Below are positions 7,301-15,182 of a DNA stretch of 64,000 bases, piece by piece. Under the pieces are notes generated by a model that saw only the letters and a program-made list of their open reading frames with translations, did not search any database and was not told where the DNA came from. The DNA lies in assembly GCF_019597925.1 (NCBI RefSeq), contig NZ_CP080442.1, positions 3,877,836 through 3,941,835 on the forward strand, read 5' to 3'. Each line of letters begins with the position of its first letter. Position 1 is the stretch's first letter. Source of the stretch: [Clostridium] scindens. Its GTDB lineage: Bacteria > Bacillota > Clostridia > Lachnospirales > Lachnospiraceae. The translations under genes were made by a program, and so were the position numbers.

Positions 7301-8572
7301 CTAGATCTGCATAGATAGAAACGCAGGCACTATGACTATGATCAGCACGATTGCCAGCATCAAGAACATGGGAAGCAGCAATTTCGTGCCTGCCTCTTCT
7401 CCCAGCCTTTTTGCCCTGGCTTTGCGTTCTTCGAAAGCCTGGATAGATTCCAGCCGTAATAGATGAGTGAGGCCTTTCGTTCCCTTACGAAGATTCTGTG
7501 ACAGCAGCGCCCCTAATCTGATATAAGGCTGTGCGTTGCATCTCCTTCCGAAATTCTCATAGCTTTCTGTCTCCATAACCCCGCTTTCCATCTCGTAACA
7601 CGCCTTTTTCATCTCTTCATATGCATGTCGGGCATTTCCATCTGTCTTATGCCGTTCATAATCCTCCACTACTTTTTTCCACGCTCTTTTTACAGTCATG
7701 CCTGCCCCCAGGAATAAAGTCAGCTTATTGACAATTTCCGGATAGTCCAGCATCATCTGCCGCTTCTTTTCTTCTCCTTCCTTCCGAATGTTCTGCTGCT
7801 TTAGGGCATACAGCAGGATGGCGATCAATATTGCCATCACGATCAGGACCAGTCCCCGGTAGTCCATCTTCTTATAATAGGTGGCTGCCTTTCCTTGAAT
7901 CTTCTCCGGAAGCAGCCATACCCTTTTGGTCTTGCTGTCTGCCTCCCGCTTCATAATTTCCTGCATGACCTGCTGCCCCTTTTGTTCTTTCCCGGTCAAG
8001 GCCTTCGGAACTATATTTGCTATGCACTCATATAACGCCTGTTCCTTCGGATCTTCACTATAGGTAAGGACAGCGCTTAGTTTTACAAGCGTCCCTTCCT
8101 GATCCAGCGCGTTCTCCTGCAGCTCTCCCCTGATATTCATCACATCATAACGTTCCAGCTCCCACTCGACTCCTACCGGCTCGCCCGGTACCTGCGTAAC
8201 AAGGTCCATGTCATATTCTATCCTGTCCAGACTCTCATTTTTCCCGAGAATCAGTCTGTCCAGTCTACGCATTACTCTCTGGAATAATTCCCGGACCTCT
8301 TCTTTGCCATATTGCTGCTCGGATACTTTAATCTCCACAGGTATCTTTTCTGCCGCGCCTTCCAGCAATACCTCCAGCATCTCCGTGCTTGCGCCCTGCC
8401 CATGGCTGTTCCTTACAATTTTCCCCACTGTCCTGGCAGACGCTGACATGTAATCCACAAACAGCAGGAGAATTCCCGCCAGCAGGATGGCGCTTACTGC
8501 CAGTATCTTTATACCTCGATCCTTATGATTCTTGCTCCAAGATAATATGCGCCCAAATATATTGCCAGGCAT
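7301..8572 (-). CDS. tadC: TadC-like type II secretion F-domain membrane protein
   Basis: 423 residues. An N-terminal membrane segment is followed by a large soluble region (about residues 45-215), a second segment (VLIVMAILIAILLYAL), the F-domain with RAWKKVVEDYE and the ESIQAFEERKARAKRLGEEAGTK motif, and a C-terminal helix (LLPMFLMLAIVLIIVIVPAF). This order fits TadC, the platform partner of TadB. It overlaps tadB by 64 bases, which suggests coupled translation. The long N-terminal insert is bigger than in classical TadC proteins. Confidence 0.85.
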   Translation of the reverse strand: MPGNIFGRILSWSKNHKDRGIKILAVSAILLAGILLLFVDYMSASARTVGKIVRNSHGQGASTEMLEVLLEGAAEKIPVEIKVSEQQYGKEEVRELFQRVMRRLDRLILGKNESLDRIEYDMDLVTQVPGEPVGVEWELERYDVMNIRGELQENALDQEGTLVKLSAVLTYSEDPKEQALYECIANIVPKALTGKEQKGQQVMQEIMKREADSKTKRVWLLPEKIQGKAATYYKKMDYRGLVLIVMAILIAILLYALKQQNIRKEGEEKKRQMMLDYPEIVNKLTLFLGAGMTVKRAWKKVVEDYERHKTDGNARHAYEEMKKACYEMESGVMETESYENFGRRCNAQPYIRLGALLSQNLRKGTKGLTHLLRLESIQAFEERKARAKRLGEEAGTKLLLPMFLMLAIVLIIVIVPAFLSMQI

Positions 8573-9264
8573 GCCGACATCACCCCGATTCCCATTATGT
8601 TCCCATACAGGCTGTCCATAAATTCCGGGAAACTTAATGACATATAGCCGATAATCGCATACGGGATTGCCGCCATTACCCGAAACTCATACTTCTTAGC
8701 CGCCAGCACGGTATCTATCTCTCTTTTCACATCAATCTTGTCCCCTATCTGGTTTGCTGTATTACGGATAATAGAAATCATATCTCCTCCGCTTTTTCTT
8801 GCAACTGCAAATACTGCCACGAAGTTCTCCACATCCTCCAGCCCGGACCTTCCGGCAAACTCCTCCAGGATCTGCTCCATTGGCACGTGAAGCCTTAGTT
8901 GTCTTGCCATCACCAGAAATTCTCGTGATATTCTCGCATCCTCAGGGTACAGAAGCCTTAATTCCTTCTGCGCCTCAAGAAGTGAATTCTCTACAGAATA
9001 TCCTGTATTCAGAGCCGATGCCATGGCTTGGATTGCTTCTTTGAACTGCAGCAGGAATTCCTGATCTTTCTTGCGAGCCACTTCTTCTGCCATCATCTTA
9101 AAATGCCAGGCCCATACAGGCAGCAGTGGCAGCAGCATCCAGAATGAACGATAGTACAGCCAGGCGGTCACTAAAGTAACTGCGCCTGACTTAATTATGA
9201 TCATCGCAAGTTCCCTCTTGGTCATATCCGGCCATCTTAAGTTTCTGATCGTTCGTAATCTCAT
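8509..9264 (-). CDS. tadB: TadB-like type II secretion F-domain membrane protein
   Basis: 251 residues with paired N-terminal membrane helices (TLVTAWLYYRSFWMLLPLL), a cytoplasmic F-domain (GYSVENSLLEAQKEL, RSGGDMISIIRNTANQI) and two C-terminal helices. The SGGD motif is characteristic of TadB. I chose the ATG at 9264, preceded by GGAGGA, rather than the first frame start at 9444, which lies deep inside tadA. It overlaps tadA by 74 bases and tadC by 64. Forms the inner-membrane platform on which the TadA ATPase acts. Confidence 0.88.
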   Translation of the reverse strand: MRLRTIRNLRWPDMTKRELAMIIIKSGAVTLVTAWLYYRSFWMLLPLLPVWAWHFKMMAEEVARKKDQEFLLQFKEAIQAMASALNTGYSVENSLLEAQKELRLLYPEDARISREFLVMARQLRLHVPMEQILEEFAGRSGLEDVENFVAVFAVARKSGGDMISIIRNTANQIGDKIDVKREIDTVLAAKKYEFRVMAAIPYAIIGYMSLSFPEFMDSLYGNIMGIGVMSACLAIYLGAYYLGARIIRIEV

Positions 9265-10423
9265 GTATCTTCCTCCAATTCCCTGTAACCTTCCCTTCCT
9301 TCTCTCCTTCTTCTTCATACTTATACAATAACTGGAGACATATCTTTCCGTCCTCATATCCCAGAACCTCCGACACTTCCAGTAATTTTCGGCTCTTATC
9401 CTGCAGTCTCCCAAGATGGACGATGATATCAATGCCCGAGGCAATCTGCCTTTGAATTGCCGGCAAGGGAAGATTCATTCCCATCAATACCATCGTCTCC
9501 AGCCTGGAAAGCATATCTGCCGTACTGTTGGCATGGCCGGTACTAAGACTGCCATCGTGTCCAGTATTTAGGGCCTGCAGCATATCGATCGCCTCCGCTC
9601 CCCGGACCTCGCCCACAATAATCCGATCTGGGCGCATTCTCAGGGCCGACTTGATCAGATCGCGGATCGTCACGGCGCCTGTCCCCTCCACATTGGGATT
9701 CCTTGCCTCAAGGCTTACCAGATTGGGGATTTCCTGCAATTTTAATTCTGCGTTGTCTTCAATGGTTATAATTCTTTCATCCTTTGGAATATACTGCGAT
9801 AATGCATTTAAGAAAGTGGTTTTCCCGGAACCGGTCCCTCCACTTATGAATATGTTATATCCGGCTGCCACCAGGGTGGCCAGAAAAACAGATATTTCTT
9901 TGCTGATGGAATTCCATGCAATCAGCTGATCCATGGTAATGGCATCTTTTCCAAATTTTCTTATCGTAACAATAGGCCCGTTCACTGCCACTGGCGCTAG
10001 CACTACATTGACCCGGGAGCCGTCGGCCAGCCTGGCATCCACGATGGGAGATGCTTCATTTACCAGACGGTTAGAGCCCGCTACGATCTGCTGGATGACA
10101 TCTTCCAGTTTTTCCTTCGACAGGAACCGCTTGTCCGACTTATAGATCCTGCCATCCCGTTCAAAAAAGATACTTTTGGTGCCGTTAATCATGATCTCTG
10201 TAATTCCTTCATCTTCCAGAAACTCTTGAAGCAGGTCCAGCTTGCGGAATGCATTGAATAGTTCCTTGCCCAGTTCCGTCTTCCGTGAAAGAGAAAGATA
10301 TTCTTCTGAAGACGCTTCCTGGAGAACCCGGTAGATCAATTCCGTCAGTTCCTCATCTTCTATCTCCCTGGTCATATCCAGTTCTTCCAGGATCCTGGCG
10401 TGCAGCTGTTCCGCCTGTATCAT
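9191..10423 (-). CDS. tadA: TadA/CpaF secretion ATPase
   Basis: 410 residues. An N-terminal domain (ITEIMINGTKSIFFERDG) is followed by the VirB11/CpaF ATPase core: Walker A GGTGSGKT at residues 195-202, an Asp box (ITIEDNAELKL), Walker B (RIIVGEVRG) and a His box (STGHANS). It powers Flp pilus assembly at the cytoplasmic face. A short tail (about 40 residues, charged) extends beyond the usual family end. Its ATG overlaps the tadZ stop by four bases. Confidence 0.95.
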   Translation of the reverse strand: MIQAEQLHARILEELDMTREIEDEELTELIYRVLQEASSEEYLSLSRKTELGKELFNAFRKLDLLQEFLEDEGITEIMINGTKSIFFERDGRIYKSDKRFLSKEKLEDVIQQIVAGSNRLVNEASPIVDARLADGSRVNVVLAPVAVNGPIVTIRKFGKDAITMDQLIAWNSISKEISVFLATLVAAGYNIFISGGTGSGKTTFLNALSQYIPKDERIITIEDNAELKLQEIPNLVSLEARNPNVEGTGAVTIRDLIKSALRMRPDRIIVGEVRGAEAIDMLQALNTGHDGSLSTGHANSTADMLSRLETMVLMGMNLPLPAIQRQIASGIDIIVHLGRLQDKSRKLLEVSEVLGYEDGKICLQLLYKYEEEGEKEGKVTGNWRKIHEITNDQKLKMAGYDQEGTCDDHN

Positions 10424-11331
10424 CGCTCCAGCTCCTTTTTCACCAGTTTCTTCTTCACATCCTCATAGCCAAGCAGCCTTAGTTCCTCTTCAAACTGGAA
10501 CAGCTTGGCCCTGGCAGCCGGATCATTAGCCACGGGCACCATCACTTCCGTACATTGCCTGAGAACTCCATAGACATCCTGTATTCCTTCATCTATATCC
10601 AATATCAGGACATCATAGATGGCGCACTGCTCAATCTGCATAAGAAGGCTCGTCCATTCCTTGGACGTGACTGCCTTTATGTCTTCGGATACCCGGAACG
10701 GGAGCAGATAGTCCTGTGATTCCATATGCTTTGCCAGCGTGGTAAGGATCATTCCGAAGTTCCGGCTTTCCTGGCGGGAATAGTAGATCAGATCTGCCAG
10801 CGTCTGCCCTTCCTCTGGAAAATGACCGCCGATCCCCCCATACAGTTCCATGTTGATATACAGGACATTATAAGATACGGCCAGTTCCTTTCCCATTTCC
10901 AGTCCATAGCCGGTCTTTCCCGTGCGGTGTACCGGCGAGAAAATCCCGATGATCCGCATCTGCCTTTTCTTTGCCGCTTGGAGAAATAATCCTTCTTCTC
11001 CTTTTAGGCCGCATTGGCAGATGACCTCAGCAAGAATGGCCTCGCCCGACTGATATCGGTATACCGGGACTTCTAAAGGCCCGGTACTCGCGCTTGCCGT
11101 CTCTGTCAGGACGAATACGCTTCCTGCCTGGATCTCCTTTCTTATCTCCTGCGTATAGCCGCTGCTGATAAGAAGGATATCAATCGCTTCCTCCTGCTGA
11201 ATCCTCCGCACTTGTCCCGGATCGCTGCACACTTGCACTTGCAGCGCGAGTTCCTTTTTCTTTGTCAGGTATGCCGCAAGCGCAGAGGCATACTTCTCTT
11301 CCTGGTCGCAAATAACCAGACTCCTGCTCAC
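10420..11331 (-). CDS. tadZ: TadZ/CpaE-like ParA-family protein
   Basis: 303 residues: an N-terminal receiver-like part (residues 1-125) and a MinD/ParA-like domain. The Walker A position reads SPVHRTGKTGYG, a deviant P-loop in which the first glycine/lysine of KGGxGKT is replaced, as in several TadZ proteins. The DVLILDIDEG segment corresponds to Walker B. In Tad systems TadZ localises the assembly machine. It is the first gene of the operon; an untranslated region of about 190 bases precedes it. Confidence 0.8.
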   Translation of the reverse strand: MSRSLVICDQEEKYASALAAYLTKKKELALQVQVCSDPGQVRRIQQEEAIDILLISSGYTQEIRKEIQAGSVFVLTETASASTGPLEVPVYRYQSGEAILAEVICQCGLKGEEGLFLQAAKKRQMRIIGIFSPVHRTGKTGYGLEMGKELAVSYNVLYINMELYGGIGGHFPEEGQTLADLIYYSRQESRNFGMILTTLAKHMESQDYLLPFRVSEDIKAVTSKEWTSLLMQIEQCAIYDVLILDIDEGIQDVYGVLRQCTEVMVPVANDPAARAKLFQFEEELRLLGYEDVKKKLVKKELER

Positions 11332-11334
11332 ATA

Positions 11335-11518
11335 AAATCCCTCCTCTGTTGCTGTCTTATCATGTCTGTGTGATCTTCCGCCGATATGGCATAGAATCTA
11401 TTAATAGAATTAGATAATCAGATACAAGTCACCAGATGTAACTTGTAGGACGATTATAAACCACATATTTCCTGTTTGTCCATCCCTTTTTTAAAAAAGG
11501 CAAAACTTTGTGCAACCC
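11335..11518. promoter_or_regulatory. Upstream region of the tad operon, with an inverted repeat
   Basis: This gap lies between tadZ and bofA, which both read leftward. It contains the inverted repeat TACAAGT (11423-11429) and ACTTGTA (11441-11447) with an 11-base spacer, and a palindromic TCTATTAATAGA at about 11395. Also CCTTTTTTAAAAAAGG near 11486, which could be a weak bofA terminator. A tad promoter must lie here or within bofA read-through, but I see no perfect -35/-10 pair. The tadZ ribosome binding site (GAGGAGGG) is at about 11338-11345. Confidence 0.35.
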
Positions 11519-11734
11519 TTACAAAATCTGGTAGATAGTAATGCCGTAAAGAAGCGCGACCCCTGGGATTCCAAAGACTCCGGACGTCAAAAATGTTACT
11601 GGATTCATGCCAACCTGCGCAGAGATCCCCTTAGAAGCCAAAAACTCATTTACAAAAAAAATAATTGCAATACCTATGATTGCCCGTACTAAAAAATTAA
11701 CCAAAATATGAGATTTCTGTTCCGGCATACTCAC
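11519..11734 (-). CDS. bofA: BofA-like pro-sigma-K processing inhibitor family protein
   Basis: 71 residues with two hydrophobic segments and the family ending GMNPVTFLTSGVFGIPGVALLYG, which is the strongest hallmark of BofA (given here by its key G-N-P and G-I-P-G elements). In Bacillus BofA holds the SpoIVFB protease inactive in the outer forespore membrane, but in many Clostridia the protein is kept although sigma-K control differs. It is divergent from the DUF2508 gene across a 113-base gap. Confidence 0.8.
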   Translation of the reverse strand: MSMPEQKSHILVNFLVRAIIGIAIIFFVNEFLASKGISAQVGMNPVTFLTSGVFGIPGVALLYGITIYQIL

Positions 11735-11847
11735 CCTCCCAAATTCTTTCCTAATTCCATATATATCCTCGTATCTGGTATTTTATTCTTCAAATCTGCC
11801 TATACTAGAAAAAAGAAAACCAAGCGATACAGCAACGGAGGTGGATT

Positions 11848-12087
11848 ATGAGATTATTTGAGCGAGGAAGTGCTGCCGAAGAAGATGTATACAGGCGCTT
11901 ATCCTTCGATCCCCAGTGCGATACTTTGATTGAAGAGATCGCCCAGGCAAGGCAGGAAATCGAAGATGCATACAACAACTTCCAGAATGCTTCAGACCCG
12001 GACTTGATCGACTGCTATATCTACAAAGGCAATGCTGCCTGGAAACGCTACCGTTTCCTTCTGCGGCAGGCCAAGATGATTTCATAA
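11848..12087 (+). CDS. DUF2508 family protein (YaaL-like)
   Basis: 79 residues, helical and charged. The core IEEIAQARQEIEDAYNNF followed by DPDLIDCYIYKGNAAWKRYRFLL matches the DUF2508/YaaL pattern in which a D-P-D-L-[IV]-D motif is followed by a tyrosine-rich helix. In many Firmicutes this gene sits beside bofA, as it does here, though it is usually co-directional; here it is divergent. Ribosome binding site GGAGGTGG upstream. Function unknown. Confidence 0.75.
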   Translation: MRLFERGSAAEEDVYRRLSFDPQCDTLIEEIAQARQEIEDAYNNFQNASDPDLIDCYIYKGNAAWKRYRFLLRQAKMIS

Positions 12088-12101
12088 GCATAGTTTTATA
12101 A

Positions 12102-12166
12102 GCAAGAATAAGGAAAGGGAAGCTTCCGGCCGGTCAGGCCAGGAGCTTCCCTTTCCTTATTCTTGC
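12102..12166. terminator. Bidirectional terminator, perfect 23-bp stem
   Basis: Arms at 12102-12124 and 12144-12166 are exact inverted complements (GCAAGAATAAGGAAAGGG...). The A/T-rich outer arms provide U-tracts for both directions. It separates the convergent DUF2508 and dCMP deaminase genes. Confidence 0.9.
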
Positions 12167-12171
12167 CAGGC

Positions 12172-12660
12172 TTACAGCCTGATGGTAATCTCTCTTTGCG
12201 TGCGGTGGTACTGATGGTAATTCACGCCCGCCGCATCAAACATCCGCATGGATGCCTTCACAGAGGATGTATCTTCATATTTATTGCAATCATAGATCAC
12301 TTCCTTAATCCCGCTTTGAATGATCGCTTTGGCGCATTCGTTGCATGGAAAGAGGGACACATAAAGTTTCGCTCCTTCCAGGCTACCGCCCCGGTAGTTA
12401 AGGATCGCATTCAATTCGCTATGCACCGTATATACATATTTGGTCTCCAACGGGTCGTCCCCTTCCCTCTCCCATGGGAATTCATCATCAGAGCATCCCA
12501 TCGGCAGTCCATTATAGCCCATGGACAGAATCTTGTTATCTTGGCTTACGATACAGCAGCCAACCTGTGTATTCGGGTCTTTGGAACGCATGCCGGATAA
12601 CATGGCTACGCCCATAAAATACTCGTCCCAGCTGATATAGTCTTTCCTCTTGCTGCCCAT
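12172..12660 (-). CDS. dCMP deaminase family protein (ComEB-like)
   Basis: 162 residues. Zinc-dependent deaminase motif: HSELNAI with His80 as ligand and Glu82 as proton shuttle, and PCNECA with Cys106 and Cys109. The N-terminal DEYFMGVAMLSGMRSKDPNTQVG and GYNGLPMG stretches are typical of deoxycytidylate deaminases, which convert dCMP to dUMP for dTTP synthesis. It follows upp by 30 bases on the same strand, giving a pyrimidine salvage pair. Confidence 0.92.
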   Translation of the reverse strand: MGSKRKDYISWDEYFMGVAMLSGMRSKDPNTQVGCCIVSQDNKILSMGYNGLPMGCSDDEFPWEREGDDPLETKYVYTVHSELNAILNYRGGSLEGAKLYVSLFPCNECAKAIIQSGIKEVIYDCNKYEDTSSVKASMRMFDAAGVNYHQYHRTQREITIRL

Positions 12661-12690
12661 ATGCTTTACCTCCTTACCGTAGATATGTCA

Positions 12691-13320
12691 TTACTTGGTT
12701 CCAAAGATACGGTCTCCCGCATCCCCCAGCCCCGGCACGATGTATTTCTGCTCATTCAGATGATCATCCAGAGCCCCAATATACAGATCCACATCCGGGT
12801 GTGCCTTTGTCATCCGCTCCACGCCTTCTGGCGCCGCAATGATGCACATGAACCGGATATTCTTCACACCCTTGTCCTTCAGCATCTGGATCGCCGCAAC
12901 GCTGGATCCGCCGGTAGCCAGCATGGGATCTACCACGAAGACTTCTCTTTCATCACAGTCAGCCGGAAGCTTGCAGTAATACTCCACCGGCTCAAAAGTC
13001 TCGGGATCACGATACAGGCCAATATGCCCTACTTTTGCGGCAGGTATCATATTCAGTATGCCGTCCACCATGCCGATTCCCGCTCTCAGGATTGGCACTA
13101 CCGCCATCTTTTTTCCACTTAATTCCTGCCCCACCGTCTCGCAGATTGGTGTCTTGATCTTTACATCCTGAAGTTTCAGATCCCTTGTAGCCTCATAGCA
13201 CATCAGTGCCGCAATCTCTCCCACGACTGCCCTGAAATCCCTGGATCCTACATTCTCCTGACGGATATAGCTGATCTTATGCTTAATCAGCGGATGATCC
13301 ATGATCTGTACGTTAGACAT
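12691..13320 (-). CDS. upp: Uracil phosphoribosyltransferase
   Basis: 209 residues, the usual length. It starts with the family pattern DHPLIKHKISYIR, has the GAGIG-like segment ILRAGIGMVDG, and the PRPP-binding loop VVDPMLATGGS. Converts uracil plus PRPP to UMP. Ribosome binding site GAGGAGGAA is about eight bases upstream. Co-directional with the upstream Sua5 gene (40-base gap) and the downstream deaminase. Confidence 0.97.
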   Translation of the reverse strand: MSNVQIMDHPLIKHKISYIRQENVGSRDFRAVVGEIAALMCYEATRDLKLQDVKIKTPICETVGQELSGKKMAVVPILRAGIGMVDGILNMIPAAKVGHIGLYRDPETFEPVEYYCKLPADCDEREVFVVDPMLATGGSSVAAIQMLKDKGVKNIRFMCIIAAPEGVERMTKAHPDVDLYIGALDDHLNEQKYIVPGLGDAGDRIFGTK

Positions 13321-13360
13321 CTTTTCTTCCTCCTCATTCGTCCTTATTATTTATTAGTGT

Positions 13361-14419
13361 TTATATATGAATCACGTGATGTCCGGCTGCCTTCAGCAGG
13401 CGATTCATAATCGCGCTCCCAATCCCTCCTGTGGCAAATGCCTCGCTGTAGATATAATCAACGCCGTCATTGTCAAATTCCCGCAGGATGCCATAGAGGC
13501 TTCCCGCTATCGTCGCTTCATCCTCCCTGGTTCCTATGCTCTTTACATCTCCTGACGGATAGCATTCTACCGTCTCCTCGGTTCCAATGATCCCCACCTT
13601 CAGGCCTTCTTCCAGCTTTTCTGCCGCCAGGCTGTTGATCTTGGCAATTACCTCTTTGATCTCGCCTTCTACAATCGTCAATTCCGCTTTCGGCGCATAA
13701 TGCCTGTATTTCATGCCCGGAGCTTTGGGAGCCTTTTTACTGTCCGGCGTTATCAATGTCTTGTCCACGGACACTTCGCCGATCAGTTCCGTCAGCATTT
13801 CCCGGGTAATGGCGCCGGGGCGGAGGATCATCGGCGGCACAACCGTCATATCCAGTATGGTAGACTCCACGCCTATGTCCACAGGGCCTCCATCAATGAT
13901 CATATCAATCTTCCCGGTCATATCTTCTTCCACATGCAGGGCTGTCGTAGGGCTTGGCCTTCCCGATGTATTCGCGCTGGGGGCAGCTATATAGCCGCCT
14001 CCTGCATCAATCACTTCCCGGGCTATCTCATGGCTTGGCATGCGGACTGCCACCGTATCAAGACCGCCGGTAGTTCCATATGGGACAATGCCGCTCTTAT
14101 CAAAGATCATGGTAAGCGGTCCCGGCCAATACTTGTCGGCAATAACCTTAGCCGACTCCGGTATGGAGGAGGTAATCTTTGCAAGGTCATCCATGCTGGT
14201 TATATGGATGATTAAAGGATTGTCGGATGGCCTTCCCTTGGCAGCATATATTTTTTGCGCCGCGTGCTCATTCAGCGCGTCTGCTCCCAGTCCATATACG
14301 GTTTCTGTCGGAAATGCCACCAGGCCTCCTTCTCTTAATATGCGTCCGGCTTCTCTTATAATATCTGTATTTATTTTGTTTTTATCTATTTTCTCTATTA
14401 TTGTTCTCATAGATTTCAT
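13361..14419 (-). CDS. ywlC: L-threonylcarbamoyladenylate synthase (Sua5 type)
   Basis: About 352 residues: an N-terminal YrdC/TsaC domain (GGLVAFPTETVYGLGADA, KGRPSDNPL, SANTSGRPSPT) and a C-terminal Sua5 domain after a linker (KAPGMKYRHYAPKAELTIV). Makes threonylcarbamoyl-AMP for the t6A modification of ANN-decoding tRNAs. The frame remains open to 14542, inside the preceding gene; I prefer the ATG at 14419, just after the amidase stop, with ATG 14410 as an alternative. No strong ribosome binding site, so coupling to the amidase gene is likely. Confidence 0.92.
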   Translation of the reverse strand: MKSMRTIIEKIDKNKINTDIIREAGRILREGGLVAFPTETVYGLGADALNEHAAQKIYAAKGRPSDNPLIIHITSMDDLAKITSSIPESAKVIADKYWPGPLTMIFDKSGIVPYGTTGGLDTVAVRMPSHEIAREVIDAGGGYIAAPSANTSGRPSPTTALHVEEDMTGKIDMIIDGGPVDIGVESTILDMTVVPPMILRPGAITREMLTELIGEVSVDKTLITPDSKKAPKAPGMKYRHYAPKAELTIVEGEIKEVIAKINSLAAEKLEEGLKVGIIGTEETVECYPSGDVKSIGTREDEATIAGSLYGILREFDNDGVDYIYSEAFATGGIGSAIMNRLLKAAGHHVIHI

Positions 14420-14430
14420 TATACTACACT

Positions 14431-15111
14431 CTACTTCGACAGACAAGTTTGGATTCCCTGAGTAATTGCTTCTGCCAGCTGCTGCTGATACTCCTTCGTG
14501 ACTAATTTTTCCGCCTCTTCGTTGTTGCTCAAGAATCCGCATTCTACAATGACTGTCGGAACCTCCGTTCTCTTAAGAATATAGTATGTATCATTGGCCT
14601 TTGCCTGCCTGGTATTATCGCTATCCACGGCCAGCAGCGCTTTCTGCATGATTACCGCCGCCTTTTCTCCATCGCTGGAATGGGAGTAGTAGAATACCTG
14701 GGCTCCATGGATTCCCTCCTCATGATAACTGTTCTGATGAATGCTGACTACCATTGCCGGCTTCGTCTTATTGATCACATCGACCCGTGCCTTCATATCC
14801 TGGATCTTCTGATTCTGGTCGCTTTCCTTAGCCAGCGTAGCATCCTCCTTACGGGTCATGACTACGGTCACGCCCTCTTTTTCCAGAAGCTTCTTGACCT
14901 TCTTGGCAATCTTTAAGTTGATGTCCTTCTCCAATGCATCATTCACTCCGATTTTGCCCGGATCGCTTCCGCCGTGTCCCGCATCTATGACTACGGTAGC
15001 ATTTCCTTTCTTCACATCTGCGCTGGATACATATTTCTCCAAATTCTTGCTGACGGCCAGCAGCCCTGCCAGCGCCAGTACCAGGACTGCGAACTCTACT
15101 TTTTTACGCAA
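14431..15111 (-). CDS. cwlD: N-acetylmuramoyl-L-alanine amidase, CwlD-like
   Basis: 226 residues, starting at TTG. One N-terminal membrane segment (FAVLVLALAGLLAVS) is followed by an amidase_3 domain: VVIDAGHGGSDPG with the first zinc ligands, EKDINLKIAKKV, SIHQNSYH and VECGFLSN with the catalytic glutamate. Length and single anchor fit CwlD, the amidase that makes muramic-delta-lactam in spore cortex, but a vegetative amidase is possible. An AGGAGG seven bases upstream of the TTG decides the start. That site lies inside a terminator-like hairpin (see separate entry). Confidence 0.8.
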   Translation of the reverse strand: MRKKVEFAVLVLALAGLLAVSKNLEKYVSSADVKKGNATVVIDAGHGGSDPGKIGVNDALEKDINLKIAKKVKKLLEKEGVTVVMTRKEDATLAKESDQNQKIQDMKARVDVINKTKPAMVVSIHQNSYHEEGIHGAQVFYYSHSSDGEKAAVIMQKALLAVDSDNTRQAKANDTYYILKRTEVPTVIVECGFLSNNEEAEKLVTKEYQQQLAEAITQGIQTCLSK

Positions 15112-15170
15112 AAAAATACCTCCTGACAGTCTATATATTGTTTAAATATATGACTGCCGGAGGTATTTTA
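15112..15170 (-). terminator. Terminator hairpin of the GH18 gene, containing the SD of the amidase gene
   Basis: On the minus strand AAAATACCTCC..GACTG-type arms close around an A/T-rich loop and run into seven Ts. The 3' arm contains AGGAGG (15119-15124), the ribosome binding site of the cwlD-like gene, so read-through mRNA would have it base-paired. Confidence 0.75.
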
Positions 15171-15182
15171 TATTTTATTTCA

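Noticed and set aside
9265..9444. Longer N terminus for TadB
   Set aside because: These codons lie inside tadA, and a good GGAGGA site precedes the ATG at 9264, where homologues begin.
10420..11331. TadZ gene read as a second chromosomal ParA
   Set aside because: The P-loop is deviant, a receiver-like N-terminal part is present and it heads the tad operon.
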